Positions 13,803-22,748 of a DNA stretch of 64,000 nucleotides are shown one piece after another. The notes under the pieces were generated by a model. The model saw nothing but the letters and a program-made list of their open reading frames with translations. It had not been told where the DNA came from and searched no databases. Position 1 is the stretch's first letter; every line of letters starts with the position of its first letter. Location: the NCBI RefSeq assembly GCF_011605345.1, contig NZ_JAAOXM010000003.1:1-64000 (forward strand), read 5' to 3'. This DNA is from Burkholderia sp. D-99 (GTDB taxonomy: Bacteria > Pseudomonadota > Gammaproteobacteria > Burkholderiales > Burkholderiaceae). Both the position numbers and the translations under genes were made by a program.

Positions 13803-14675
13803 ATGCTTGCCCGCTTTCCCCTGTATCTGCGGCTCGTCCGGATGGACAAGCCGATCGGCAGCCTGCTGCTGCTGTGGCCGACGCTCAACGCGCTGTGGAT
13901 CGCGTCCGACGGCCATCCGCGCTGGCCGCTGCTCGTGATCTTCTCGCTCGGCACGCTGCTGATGCGCTCGGCCGGCTGCGCGATGAACGACTACGCCGAC
14001 CGCGATTTCGACCGCCACGTGAAGCGCACGGCCGACCGGCCGCTGACGTCGGGCAAGATCCGTGCGTGGGAGGCCGTTGCGATCGCGGTCGGGCTCGCAT
14101 TCATCTCGTTCCTGCTGATCCTGCCGCTCAACACGCTGACGAAGGAGCTGTCCGTCGTCGCGCTGTTCGTCGCGGGCTCGTATCCGTTCATGAAGCGGTT
14201 CTTCGCGATTCCGCAGGCGTATCTCGGCATCGCGTTCGGCTTCGGCATCCCGATGGCGTTCGCGGCCGTGCAGGACACGGTACCGACGATCGCGTGGGTG
14301 ATGCTGGTCGCGAACATTTTCTGGTCGGTCGCGTACGACACCGAATACGCGATGGTCGATCGCGACGACGACATCAAGATCGGGATCCGCACGTCCGCGC
14401 TGACGTTCGGCCGCTTCGACGTCACGGCCGTGATGGCGTGCTATGCGGCGACGCTCGGCATCTACGTGTGGATCGGCGTGACGCTCGGCTTCGGCCTCGC
14501 GTACTGGGCCGGCTGGGCGGCGGCGGTCGGCTGCGCGCTGTATCACTACACGCTGATCAAGGGCCGCGAGCGGATGCCGTGCTTCGCCGCGTTCCGGCAC
14601 AACAACTGGCTCGGCGGCGTGCTGTTCGCGGGGATCGCCGCGCATTACCTGCTGGCGGGGCTGGCGGGCAACTGA
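13803..14675 (+). CDS. ubiA: 4-hydroxybenzoate octaprenyltransferase UbiA
   Basis: UbiA prenylates 4-hydroxybenzoate, the first membrane step of ubiquinone synthesis. The 290-residue protein from [20 protein letters not shown] has about eight membrane helices and both Asp-rich substrate-binding motifs: NDYADRDFD at about 62-70 and [12 protein letters not shown] at about 180-191. The open frame extends 10 codons upstream, but the chosen start matches the family N-terminus. It stands alone between the dps remnant and a terminator shared with convergent proC. Confidence 0.95.
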   Translation: MLARFPLYLRLVRMDKPIGSLLLLWPTLNALWIASDGHPRWPLLVIFSLGTLLMRSAGCAMNDYADRDFDRHVKRTADRPLTSGKIRAWEAVAIAVGLAFISFLLILPLNTLTKELSVVALFVAGSYPFMKRFFAIPQAYLGIAFGFGIPMAFAAVQDTVPTIAWVMLVANIFWSVAYDTEYAMVDRDDDIKIGIRTSALTFGRFDVTAVMACYAATLGIYVWIGVTLGFGLAYWAGWAAAVGCALYHYTLIKGRERMPCFAAFRHNNWLGGVLFAGIAAHYLLAGLAGN

Positions 14676-14703
14676 AGCGCCCGCGCGCCGGCGCGCGATG
14701 CCC

Positions 14704-14731
14704 AAAAAAAAGCGGCCTCGGCCGCTTTTTT
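14704..14731. terminator. Bidirectional terminator between ubiA and proC
   Basis: Stem GCGGC / GCCGC with a CTCG loop is flanked by eight A on the left and six T on the right, so it can stop transcripts from both convergent genes. Confidence 0.85.
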
Positions 14732-14771
14732 GTTGCCGGTGCCGGAAGGGAAACCCGGGCGGTCGCGGCGC

Positions 14772-15584
14772 TTACGCGCGTCCGAGCTCGTCGCCCATTT
14801 CCTTCGCACGCGCTTCGGCTGCGAGCGCGCCGCGCACGATCGCATCCTTCACGCCTTGCGCGTCGAACGATGCGAGCGCGGCGGCCGTCGTGCCGCCTTT
14901 CGACGTCACGCGCTCGCGCAGCACGCTCGCCGGCTCGCCCGATTGCGCGGCGAGTTGCGCGGCGCCCGTGAACGTCGCGACCGCGAGCGCGCGGCCCTGT
15001 TCGTCGTTCATGCCGAGCTGGCGCGCGGCTTCCTGCAGTGCTTCGATGAAATAGAACACGTACGCGGGGCCGCTGCCCGAAATGGCCGTGACGGCATCGA
15101 GCTTCGACTCGTCGTCGAACCACACGATCTCGCCGACCGCGCCGAGCACGTTCGACGCGAGTTCGCGGCCCGCCGCATCGACACCCGGCAGCGCGGCGAG
15201 GCCCGTCACGCCCATGCCGACCAGCGCGGGCGTGTTCGGCATCGTGCGCACGATGCGTGCGTAATCGCCGAGCCAGCGCGCGAGATCGCTGCCGCGGATG
15301 CCGGCCGCGATGCTGATCACGAGCTGCGACTTCAGGTGCGGCGCGAGCGCCTGTGCGACGTCCTTCAGCACTTGCGGCTTCACCGCGAGCACGACCGCGT
15401 CGTAGTCGGCGAGCGTCGCGTCGACGGCCGCGCCGGTGCGGATGCCGAACTGCTGCGCGGCGCGCGCGCGCACCTCTTCGTTGACGTCGATGGCATACAG
15501 GCCGTCAGCGGCGACGCCGCGCTTGATCAGGCCGCCGATCAGGGCCGCGGCCATGTTGCCGCCGCCGATGAATGCGATTTTCAT
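14772..15584 (-). CDS. proC: Pyrroline-5-carboxylate reductase
   Basis: ProC reduces pyrroline-5-carboxylate to proline with NAD(P)H, the last step of proline synthesis. The 270 residues start MKIAFIGGGNMAAALIGGLI, a Rossmann nucleotide-binding motif. They also contain VLAVKPQVL, RTMPNTPALVGMGVTGL, and the C-terminal signature ISGSGPAYVFYFIEALQEAA. A longer upstream open frame is out-of-family sequence. The YggS-type gene lies 62 bases upstream on the same strand, a very widespread yggS-proC pairing. Confidence 0.96.
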   Translation of the reverse strand: MKIAFIGGGNMAAALIGGLIKRGVAADGLYAIDVNEEVRARAAQQFGIRTGAAVDATLADYDAVVLAVKPQVLKDVAQALAPHLKSQLVISIAAGIRGSDLARWLGDYARIVRTMPNTPALVGMGVTGLAALPGVDAAGRELASNVLGAVGEIVWFDDESKLDAVTAISGSGPAYVFYFIEALQEAARQLGMNDEQGRALAVATFTGAAQLAAQSGEPASVLRERVTSKGGTTAAALASFDAQGVKDAIVRGALAAEARAKEMGDELGRA

Positions 15585-15646
15585 GGTGTCCGAATGAGCA
15601 AGTGAGTGAACGGGAAGTCGGAAAAGGGCGGAAAAGGGCGCGGCGT

Positions 15647-16345
15647 TCAGTGCGAGTAATCGCGCGCGCCGAAGATCGCGGTGCCGACGCGCACGATCGT
15701 CGCGCCTTCGAGCACGGCGGCGTCGAGATCGGCGGACATGCCCATCGACAGCGTGTCGAGCGGCAGGCCGTCGGCGCGCAACGCGTCGAACAGCGCACGC
15801 AGCGCGCGATGCGGCGTGCGTTGCGCTTCGGTGTCGCCGGCCGGTTCGGGAATCGCCATCAGGCCGCGTAGCCGCAGCGACGGCAGCGCGGCGACCGCGC
15901 GCGCGACCTCGGCCACATCGGCCGGCGCGACGCCGCTCTTCGACGCCTCGCCGCTGATGTTCACCTGCACGCACACGTTGAGCGGCGGCAGGTGCGCTGG
16001 GCGCTGTTCCGACAGGCGCTGCGCGATCTTCAGCCGGTCGACCGAATGGACCCAGTCGAAGCGTTCGGCGACGGGGCGTGTCTTGTTCGATTGCAGCGGC
16101 CCGATGAAATGCCATTCGAGGTCCGCGCGCAGGTCGGCGAGCGCGTCGATCTTGTCGACCGATTCCTGCACGTAGTTTTCGCCGAATGCACGCTGTCCGG
16201 CAGCATGCGCGGCGCGCACGTCGGCGGCGGGAAACGTCTTCGAGACGGCGAGCAGCGATACGGTGGCGGGATCGCGGCCGGCCGCGCGGGCGGCGTCGGC
16301 GATGCGGCGATGAACGGATTCGAGGCGGGCGGCGAGATCGGACAT
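15647..16345 (-). CDS. YggS family PLP homeostasis protein
   Basis: This is a PLP-binding protein of the YggS/PLPBP/YBL036C family, which keeps pyridoxal phosphate levels balanced rather than catalysing a known reaction. The 232 residues contain the PLP lysine at Lys36 (LLAVSKTF), GENYVQE, EWHFIGPLQSNKTR, the segment LRGLMAIP, and the phosphate-binding end SMGMSADLDAAVLEGATIVR. The frame is open far upstream across glcF, but homology begins at MSDLAARLESVHRRI. It is probably co-transcribed with proC. Confidence 0.93.
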   Translation of the reverse strand: MSDLAARLESVHRRIADAARAAGRDPATVSLLAVSKTFPAADVRAAHAAGQRAFGENYVQESVDKIDALADLRADLEWHFIGPLQSNKTRPVAERFDWVHSVDRLKIAQRLSEQRPAHLPPLNVCVQVNISGEASKSGVAPADVAEVARAVAALPSLRLRGLMAIPEPAGDTEAQRTPHRALRALFDALRADGLPLDTLSMGMSADLDAAVLEGATIVRVGTAIFGARDYSH

Positions 16346-16476
16346 GACGGGCACGAAAGCAGGCACGGAAGCAGGCATGTAGAGGATGCGCCGCGGCACG
16401 CGACGCATCGATCCGCCCATTATACGGACGCCGGGCGCGAGGCCCGTGGCCCGCCCGTCATTCGCGCGAACAGGCC

Positions 16477-17703
16477 CTAGCCATACAGCAGATGCTCGAC
16501 GAGCTGGATCCAGTGGGCCACCGGAATCTGCGTGCCGCTCTGCAGGTGCGCGATGCAGCCGACGTTGCCGGAGACGATCATCTGCGGTTCGAGCGCCTGC
16601 AGCTTCAGCAGCTTCTGCTTGCGCAACCGGTACGACAGCGACGGCTGCGTCAGCGAATAGGTGCCGGCCGAGCCGCAGCACAGATGGCTGTCGGCCGGCA
16701 GCCGCACGTCGATGCCGAGCGTCTCGAGCAGGCGTTCGACCTTGCCGCGCGACTGCTGGCCGTGCTGCAGCGTGCATGGCGGGTGGTACGCGACCGTATG
16801 GATCGCACGGCGCCGCGCAAGCGTCGCGAGCTCGGCCTCGAACGCAAGCAGCACGTCGGAGATGTCGCGCGTCAGCGACACGATGCGCTGCGCCTTTTCC
16901 GCGTAGGCCGGGTCGTCGCGCAGCAGGTGCGCGTATTCGAGCACCGTCGCGCCGCAGCCCGATGCGTTCATCACGATCGCCTCGACGCCCTGTTCGACAT
17001 GGGGCCACCACGCGTCGATGTTGCGGCGCGCGTCGTCGAGCGCTTCGTCGTGATAGTTCAGGTGCAGGCGGATCGCGCCGCAGCAGCCCGCATCGGGTGC
17101 GACGACGGTCTCGATGCCGAGCGCGTCGAGCACGCGCGCGGTCGCGATGTTGATGTTCGGCAGCATCGACGGCTGCACGCAGCCGCCGAGCATCAGCATC
17201 TTGCGCGTATGCGTGAGGTGCGGCCATTCGAGCAGCCGCGTGCGCGGCGGCACCTTGTCGCGCAGCCGCTTCGGCAGCAGCGGACGCACGTGCTGGCCGA
17301 GCCGCATCACGGGCGAGAACAGCGCGGCGTTCGGCACGAGGCTCGCGAGCACGCGGCGCACGAGACGCTGCTGCACGGGGCGCTTCACCTGCGCCTCGAC
17401 GTGCTTGCGGCCGATCTCGACGAGCCGGCCGTACTGGACGCCGGACGGGCAGGTCGTCTCGCAGCTGCGGCACGTGAGGCAGCGGTCGAGGTGCTGCTGC
17501 GTGCTGCGCGTGACGGGCGCGCCTTCGACCATTTGCTTGATCAGGTAGATGCGGCCGCGCGGGCCGTCGAGTTCGTCGCCGAGCAACTGGTAGGTCGGGC
17601 AGGTCGCGGTGCAGAACCCGCAATGCACGCACTTGCGCAAGATCGCGTCGGCCTCGTCGCCGTCGGGCGTATTGCGGATGAAATCGGCGAGGTTCGTTTG
17701 CAT
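16477..17703 (-). CDS. glcF: Glycolate oxidase iron-sulfur subunit GlcF
   Basis: GlcF passes electrons from the flavin subunits of glycolate oxidase to the respiratory chain. The 408 residues carry two 4Fe-4S motifs: CVHCGFCTATCP (first Cys at 25) and CLTCRSCETTCPSG. Two C-terminal CCG domains (DAGCCGAIRLHLNY and LCCGSAGTYS) are of the type shared with heterodisulfide reductases. It starts 7 bases after glcE ends and forms glcDEF with the upstream genes. Its product would feed glyoxylate into central metabolism. Confidence 0.96.
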   Translation of the reverse strand: MQTNLADFIRNTPDGDEADAILRKCVHCGFCTATCPTYQLLGDELDGPRGRIYLIKQMVEGAPVTRSTQQHLDRCLTCRSCETTCPSGVQYGRLVEIGRKHVEAQVKRPVQQRLVRRVLASLVPNAALFSPVMRLGQHVRPLLPKRLRDKVPPRTRLLEWPHLTHTRKMLMLGGCVQPSMLPNINIATARVLDALGIETVVAPDAGCCGAIRLHLNYHDEALDDARRNIDAWWPHVEQGVEAIVMNASGCGATVLEYAHLLRDDPAYAEKAQRIVSLTRDISDVLLAFEAELATLARRRAIHTVAYHPPCTLQHGQQSRGKVERLLETLGIDVRLPADSHLCCGSAGTYSLTQPSLSYRLRKQKLLKLQALEPQMIVSGNVGCIAHLQSGTQIPVAHWIQLVEHLLYG

Positions 17704-17710
17704 CGAGCCC

Positions 17711-18799
17711 TCAGAGATCAGGGTAGAGCCGGCCGCGGTTGAAGATGCGCGCGGGATCGAACGCGGCTTTCAACCCGCGGTGGATTTTCATCATCGGGGC
17801 GGGGAGCGGCGTGAACACGCCCGCGCTGCGGTCGTACGCGTCGCCCGCACGGAACAGCGTCGCGTGGCCGCCGGCCTGCTTGGCGCTCATCCGCACGGTC
17901 TGCGCATCGGCGTCGGTGATCCACCAGCGCTGCGCGCCGCCCCATTCCATCAACTGGGTGCCGGGCAGGTGCATCGGTTCGGTGATCGACGGCAGCGCGA
18001 GGCGCCACAGCGCATAGCCGGGCGGGATACCGTGGAAGAACGGGTCGGTATGCTCGCGCAGGCCGGCCCAGAAGCGCTCGGCCTCGACCGCGTCGACGAC
18101 TTCGCCGCCGAGCAGCGTCTTCGCGGATTTCACGGCCGCTTCGGCGCCCGACAGGCGCAGCACGAGCGTGCCGTTGCGCCACGCGCTCGCGCTGACCGGC
18201 AGCGGATGGCCGCCCCATTCGTTGAGCTTGCGTACCGCGTCGGTCGCGGTCATCTCGAACTTCAGCGTGACTTCGGCCACCGGCATCGGCAGCACCTTGA
18301 TCGACAGGTCGAGCATCAGCCCGAGCGTGCCGAGCGCGCCGGCCATCAGCCGCGACACGTCGTAGCCGGCGACGTTCTTCACGACCTGGCCGCCAAAGCG
18401 CAGCATTTCGCCGCGGCCGTTCATCAGCGTGACGCCGAGCATGAAATCGCGCGGTGCACCGCAGGTGGCGCGCCGCGGGCCCGCGAGGCCGGCGGCGACA
18501 CAGCCGCCGACGGTGGCCGCGCGGCCGAAGTGCGGCGGCTCGAACGGCAGCATCTGGCCGCACTCGGCGAGGACGGTTTCAAGCTGCGCGAGCGGCGTGC
18601 CCGCGCGGACCGTGACGACGAGTTCGGCCGGGTCGTACGACACGACGCCCTGAAATGCGCGTGTGTCGAGAATTTCGCCCTCGAGCGCCTGGCCGTACCA
18701 GTCCTTGGTGCCGCCGCCGCGAATCCGCAGCGGGTGGCCGTCGGCACTGGCGGCGCGGATGCGCTCGGCCCATCCGGCGACGATGTCGTCCTCTTCCAT
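17711..18799 (-). CDS. glcE: Glycolate oxidase FAD-binding subunit GlcE
   Basis: GlcE is the second flavin-type subunit of glycolate oxidase. The 362 residues hold an FAD-binding-4 (VAO-type) domain with LRIRGGGTKDWYG, VTVRAGTPLAQLETVLAECG and ATVGGCVAAGLAGPRR, and the C-terminal PMMKIHRGLKAAFDPARIFN. It lies between glcD (185 bases upstream) and glcF (7 bases downstream) on the same strand. The glcD-glcE gap is long for a tight operon but I see no gene in it. Confidence 0.95.
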   Translation of the reverse strand: MEEDDIVAGWAERIRAASADGHPLRIRGGGTKDWYGQALEGEILDTRAFQGVVSYDPAELVVTVRAGTPLAQLETVLAECGQMLPFEPPHFGRAATVGGCVAAGLAGPRRATCGAPRDFMLGVTLMNGRGEMLRFGGQVVKNVAGYDVSRLMAGALGTLGLMLDLSIKVLPMPVAEVTLKFEMTATDAVRKLNEWGGHPLPVSASAWRNGTLVLRLSGAEAAVKSAKTLLGGEVVDAVEAERFWAGLREHTDPFFHGIPPGYALWRLALPSITEPMHLPGTQLMEWGGAQRWWITDADAQTVRMSAKQAGGHATLFRAGDAYDRSAGVFTPLPAPMMKIHRGLKAAFDPARIFNRGRLYPDL

Positions 18800-18984
18800 G
18801 TTGTGTTGCTGCCTCGACTTGTTGTTCGGTCGATTGTACCGGGGTGGTGCGATTCCACATCGCGACTATCCCTAAGCCCAGTATTGCAGGCCGCATGCCT
18901 GCGCCGCCGCACGAACGGGCGCGCGGGCGCGTTCGTCCGCCGCGTGCCCGCTGCCGGCACGGGCCGCGGTACCGCGCGCAGCGC

Positions 18985-20478
18985 TCAGAAGCGCGGCAGG
19001 TCGGGGTGCGGCAGCAGCCCGCCGCGCACGTGCTGACGACCGTACTCGGCGCAGCGCGCGCGGGTCGGGATGCCCTTGTCCGGGTTCAGCAGCCCTGCCG
19101 GATCGAATGCGCGCTTGACCGCGAAGAATGCATCGCGCTCCTGCGGCGAGAACTGTACGCACATTGAATTGAGCTTCTCGATGCCGACGCCGTGCTCGCC
19201 CGTCACGCTGCCGCCGAATTCCACGCAGCATTCGAGGATTTCCGCGCCGAACTGCTCGGCGCGGTGCAGTTCGTCCGGATCGTTCGCGTTGTAGAGGATC
19301 AGCGGATGCATGTTGCCGTCGCCCGCGTGGAACACGTTGATGCAGCGCAGCCCGTAGCGTGTCTCGAGCTGCTCGATGCGCGCGAGCAGCGGGCCGATCG
19401 CGCGGCGCGGCACGGTGCCGTCCATGCAGTAGTAGTCGGCCGAAATGCGGCCGGCGGCCGGGAACGCATTCTTGCGGCCCGACCAGAAGCGCAGCCGCTC
19501 GTGTTCGTTGCGCGATACCTGGATGCGCGTCGCGCCATGCTCGCGCAGCACGGCCGTCATCCGCACGATCTCTTCCGCGACTTCTTCCGGCGTGCCGTCC
19601 GATTCGCACAGCAGGATCGCTTTCGCATCGAGGTCGTAGCCCGCGTGCGTGAACGCCTCGACGGCCTGCGTGGCCGGCTTGTCCATCATTTCGAGTCCGG
19701 CCGGGATGATGCCCGACGCGATGATCGCCGCGACGGCCTCGCCGCCCTTGACGACGTCGTCGAAGCTCGCCATCACGAGCTGGGCCGTTTGCGGCTTCGG
19801 GATCAGCTTCACCGTGACCTCGGTGACGATCGCGAACATCCCTTCGCTGCCGATCATCACGGCGAGCAGGTCGAGGCCCGGCATGTCGAGTGCGAGCGAG
19901 CCGAACTCGACGATTTCGCCGTCGATCGTCACCGCGCGCACGCGCATCACGTTGTGGACGGTCAGCCCGTATTTCAGGCAGTGGACGCCGCCGGAATTCT
20001 CCGCGACGTTGCCGCCGATCGTGCACGCGATCTGCGACGACGGATCGGGCGCGTAATACAGGCCGTACGGCGCGGCGGCCTCCGAGATCGCGAGGTTGCG
20101 CACGCCGGGCTGCACGGTCGCCGTGCGCGCGTACGGATCGACTTCCACGATGCGCGTGAAGCGGGCGAGCGACAGCACGACACCGAGCGCGATCGGCAAC
20201 GCGCCGCCCGACAGGCTCGTGCCCGCGCCGCGCGGCACGATCGGCACCTCCATGCGGCGGCAGATCTGCACGATCCGCTGCACCTGCGATTCCGTTTCGG
20301 GCAGCGCGACCGCGAGCGGCAGGCGGCGGTACGCGGACAGGCCGTCGCATTCGTACGGCGCCGTGTCTTCGTCGCGGTACAGCAGGCAGTGCGTCGGCAG
20401 CACGGCCATCAGCGCCTGCACGACTTCACGCTGGCGCTGCGCGCGTGCCGCGCTCGACAGTTCGACGGGAGCGTTCAT
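18985..20478 (-). CDS. glcD: Glycolate oxidase subunit GlcD
   Basis: GlcD is the main FAD-linked catalytic subunit that oxidises glycolate (and D-lactate) to the 2-oxoacid. The 497 residues start MNAPVELSSAARAQRQREVV, with a ribosome site CAGGAGACCCA just ahead. They contain the FAD-binding motif VPRGAGTSLSGGALP, DPSSQIACTIGGNVAENSGG, and the C-terminal domain motifs NVFHAGDGNMHP and GGSVTGEHGVG. The same frame is open much further upstream, antisense-like through the preceding gene, but homology starts at this ATG. First gene of glcDEF. Confidence 0.96.
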   Translation of the reverse strand: MNAPVELSSAARAQRQREVVQALMAVLPTHCLLYRDEDTAPYECDGLSAYRRLPLAVALPETESQVQRIVQICRRMEVPIVPRGAGTSLSGGALPIALGVVLSLARFTRIVEVDPYARTATVQPGVRNLAISEAAAPYGLYYAPDPSSQIACTIGGNVAENSGGVHCLKYGLTVHNVMRVRAVTIDGEIVEFGSLALDMPGLDLLAVMIGSEGMFAIVTEVTVKLIPKPQTAQLVMASFDDVVKGGEAVAAIIASGIIPAGLEMMDKPATQAVEAFTHAGYDLDAKAILLCESDGTPEEVAEEIVRMTAVLREHGATRIQVSRNEHERLRFWSGRKNAFPAAGRISADYYCMDGTVPRRAIGPLLARIEQLETRYGLRCINVFHAGDGNMHPLILYNANDPDELHRAEQFGAEILECCVEFGGSVTGEHGVGIEKLNSMCVQFSPQERDAFFAVKRAFDPAGLLNPDKGIPTRARCAEYGRQHVRGGLLPHPDLPRF

Positions 20479-20519
20479 TGGGTCTCCTGCAGCAGGCGGC
20501 GCGGCATCGCGCCGCCGTC

Positions 20520-21929
20520 TCAGCACGTGAAAATCTTGCCCGGATTCATCAGGTTGCGCGGATCGAGCGCGAGCTTGATCGCCCGCATCGTGTCGATCGC
20601 GTTGTCGCCGTGCTCCTTCGGCAGGAAGCGCATCTTGTGCAGTCCGACGCCGTGCTCGCCCGTGCAGGTGCCGCCGAGGCGCAGCGCGCGCTCGACGATC
20701 CGGTCGTTGATGTGTTCGGCTTCGGCGATTTCCTCGGGCTTGTCGGGATCGATCAGGATCGCGACGTGGAAATTGCCGTCGCCGACGTGGCCGACGATCG
20801 GGCAGGGCAGCGACGATGCGCGCAGGTCGACTTCGGTTTCCTCGACGCACGCGGCGAGTTGCGAGATCGGCACGCAGACGTCGGTCGTCACCGCGCGGCA
20901 GCCGGGTTTGAGCTGCAGCATCGCGAAATACGCGTTGTGGCGTGCGGCCCAGAGGCGCGTGCGGTCTTCGGGGCGGGTCGCCCATTCGAAGCCCTGGCCG
21001 TTGTTCTGGCCGGCGAGCGCCTGCACGAGTTCGGCCTGTTCCTTCACGCCGGCCTCGGTGCCGTGGAATTCGAAGAACAGCGTCGGCGCTTCGGTGAGCG
21101 TCAGGTTCGAATGGCGGTTGATCGAGCGCACGGCGAGCGCATCGACGAATTCGACGCGCGCGATCGGCACGCCGATCTGGATCGTCTCGATCACGGTGCG
21201 CACCGCGTCGCCCATCGACGGGAACGTGCAGATCGCGGCCGATACGGCTTCGGGTAGCGGATGCAGGCGCAGCGTGATCTCGGTGATCACGCCGAGCGTG
21301 CCTTCGGAGCCGACGAACAGGCGCGTGAGGTCGTAGCCGGCCGACGACTTGCGGGCGCGCGAGCCGGTTTTCACCACGCGGCCGTCGGCGAGCACGGCGG
21401 TCAGGCCGAGCACGTTCTCGCGCATCGTGCCGTAGCGCACGGCGTTGGTGCCCGACGCGCGCGTGGCGGTCATCCCGCCGATGCTCGCGTCGGCGCCCGG
21501 GTCGATCGGGAAGAACAGGCCGGTGTCGCGCAGCGCTTCGTTGAGCGCCTTGCGCGTGATGCCCGGCTCGACCGTCACGGTCAGGTCCTCGGCGTTGATC
21601 GACAGCACGCGGTTCATTTCCGACAGGTCGAGCGATACACCGCCGCGCACCGCGAGCAGGTGGCCTTCGAGCGACGAGCCGGCGCCGTACGGGATCAGCG
21701 GGACGCTGTACAGCGAGCACAGCGACACGACCTCGCGCACGTCGTCCGCGCTGTGCGCGAACACGACGGCGTCGGGCAGTTGCGGGTCGAACGGCGATTC
21801 GTCGCGGCCGTGGTGCGCGCGGACGGCGTCGGCGGTCGACACGCGCTCGCCGAAGGCGGCGCGCAGCGCATCGAGCATGGCGGGTGGAAGCGGGCGGCGC
21901 GTGGCGGCCGGCGGGGCTGGGTGATTCAC
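20520..21929 (-). CDS. FAD-linked D-2-hydroxyacid (D-lactate type) dehydrogenase
   Basis: A 469-residue VAO-family flavoprotein is related to cytochrome-linked D-lactate dehydrogenase and paralogous to GlcD. It shows LIPYGAGSSLEGHLLA, PGADASIGGMTATRASGTNA, LFVGSEGTLGVITEITLRLH and the C-terminal metal/substrate motifs CPIVGHVGDGNFH and GGTCTGEHGVG. It lies 41 bases upstream of glcD on the same strand, so it is probably transcribed with glcDEF and adds D-lactate or a related D-2-hydroxyacid to the substrates oxidised. The exact substrate cannot be read from sequence. Confidence 0.88.
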   Translation of the reverse strand: MNHPAPPAATRRPLPPAMLDALRAAFGERVSTADAVRAHHGRDESPFDPQLPDAVVFAHSADDVREVVSLCSLYSVPLIPYGAGSSLEGHLLAVRGGVSLDLSEMNRVLSINAEDLTVTVEPGITRKALNEALRDTGLFFPIDPGADASIGGMTATRASGTNAVRYGTMRENVLGLTAVLADGRVVKTGSRARKSSAGYDLTRLFVGSEGTLGVITEITLRLHPLPEAVSAAICTFPSMGDAVRTVIETIQIGVPIARVEFVDALAVRSINRHSNLTLTEAPTLFFEFHGTEAGVKEQAELVQALAGQNNGQGFEWATRPEDRTRLWAARHNAYFAMLQLKPGCRAVTTDVCVPISQLAACVEETEVDLRASSLPCPIVGHVGDGNFHVAILIDPDKPEEIAEAEHINDRIVERALRLGGTCTGEHGVGLHKMRFLPKEHGDNAIDTMRAIKLALDPRNLMNPGKIFTC

Positions 21930-22102
21930 GAACGTCTCCTAGTCGATCCGGGTGAGCGCGTCCGCGCCGACCCGGCTCCCGTGCTGCAGGGTTTCGGCCC
22001 ATTCTACGCTGTAACGCCCGCTGCGCCCGCCGCCGCGGGCTGCGATAATCGCGTTCGAACGCAACCGGGCCGCGTCGCGGCCGCGCACGAGAGGACATCC
22101 GC

Positions 22103-22654
22103 ATGGGCAACCGCTTGAGCAAGATCGCCACGCGCACCGGCGACGACGGCACCACTGGCCTCGGCGACGGCCGGCGCATCGGCAAGGACGATACGCGGAT
22201 TGCCGCGATCGGCGACGTCGACGAACTGAACTCGAACCTTGGCGTGCTGCTCGCCGAAACGCTGCCGGACGATATCCGCACGGCGCTCGTGACGATCCAG
22301 CATGACCTGTTCGATCTCGGCGGCGAATTGTGCATTCCCGGCCATACCGTGCTCGACGACACGCATCTCGCGCGTCTCGACCGCTGGCTCGCCGACTACA
22401 ACGCGACGCTGCCGCCGCTGAAGGAATTCATCCTGCCGGCCGGCTCGCGCGCGGCGTCGCTCGCGCACGTGTGTCGAACCGTGTGCCGCCGTGCCGAGCG
22501 TTCGATCGTCGCGCTCGGGCGCACCGAAACGCTCAATGATGCGCCGCGACGCTACGTGAACCGGCTGTCGGACCTGCTGTTCGTGCTGGCGCGCGTGCTG
22601 AACCGCACCGACGGCGGATCGGACGTGCTTTGGGAACGCGGCCGTATCCGCTGA
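22103..22654 (+). CDS. Cob(I)alamin adenosyltransferase, PduO type
   Basis: This enzyme transfers the adenosyl group of ATP to cob(I)alamin, giving adenosylcobalamin. The 183-residue protein starts MGNRLSKIATRTGDDGTTGL, the family's ATP-binding N-terminal TRTGDDGTTGL motif. It also contains GDVDELNSNLGVL, FDLGGELC, and the helical signature RTVCRRAERSIVAL followed by YVNRLSDLLFVLAR. It is divergent from the D-lactate dehydrogenase-like gene. No cobalamin-dependent enzyme lies nearby. A ribosome site GAGAGGAC precedes the ATG. Confidence 0.94.
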   Translation: MGNRLSKIATRTGDDGTTGLGDGRRIGKDDTRIAAIGDVDELNSNLGVLLAETLPDDIRTALVTIQHDLFDLGGELCIPGHTVLDDTHLARLDRWLADYNATLPPLKEFILPAGSRAASLAHVCRTVCRRAERSIVALGRTETLNDAPRRYVNRLSDLLFVLARVLNRTDGGSDVLWERGRIR

Positions 22655-22710
22655 CGCTTCGCCCCCTTTATCGCACTGCGACAATTTGCCCGAGGGCCAT
22701 CGATTTTTTA

Positions 22711-22733
22711 AAGATGTATCGTATGTGCATGTT
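22711..22733 (+). promoter_or_regulatory. NsrR-like operator upstream of hmp
   Basis: The left half AAGATGTAT matches the NsrR consensus half AAGATGYAT exactly. The right half (ATGTGCATGTT) fits the complementary half with a few changes, and the total length is the expected 23 bases. It sits 15 bases before the hmp ATG, where the nitric-oxide sensor NsrR commonly represses hmp. No nsrR gene is in the window. Confidence 0.65.
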
Positions 22734-22748
22734 TAACGGAGAACGAAC

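Noticed and set aside
18985..22362. A single open frame of more than 1100 codons covering glcD and the upstream gene region
   Set aside because: Only the last 497 codons have GlcD homology. The upstream part is Arg/Pro/Ala-rich and lies in the wrong frame over a recognisable dehydrogenase gene. The real glcD start at 20478 has a ribosome site.
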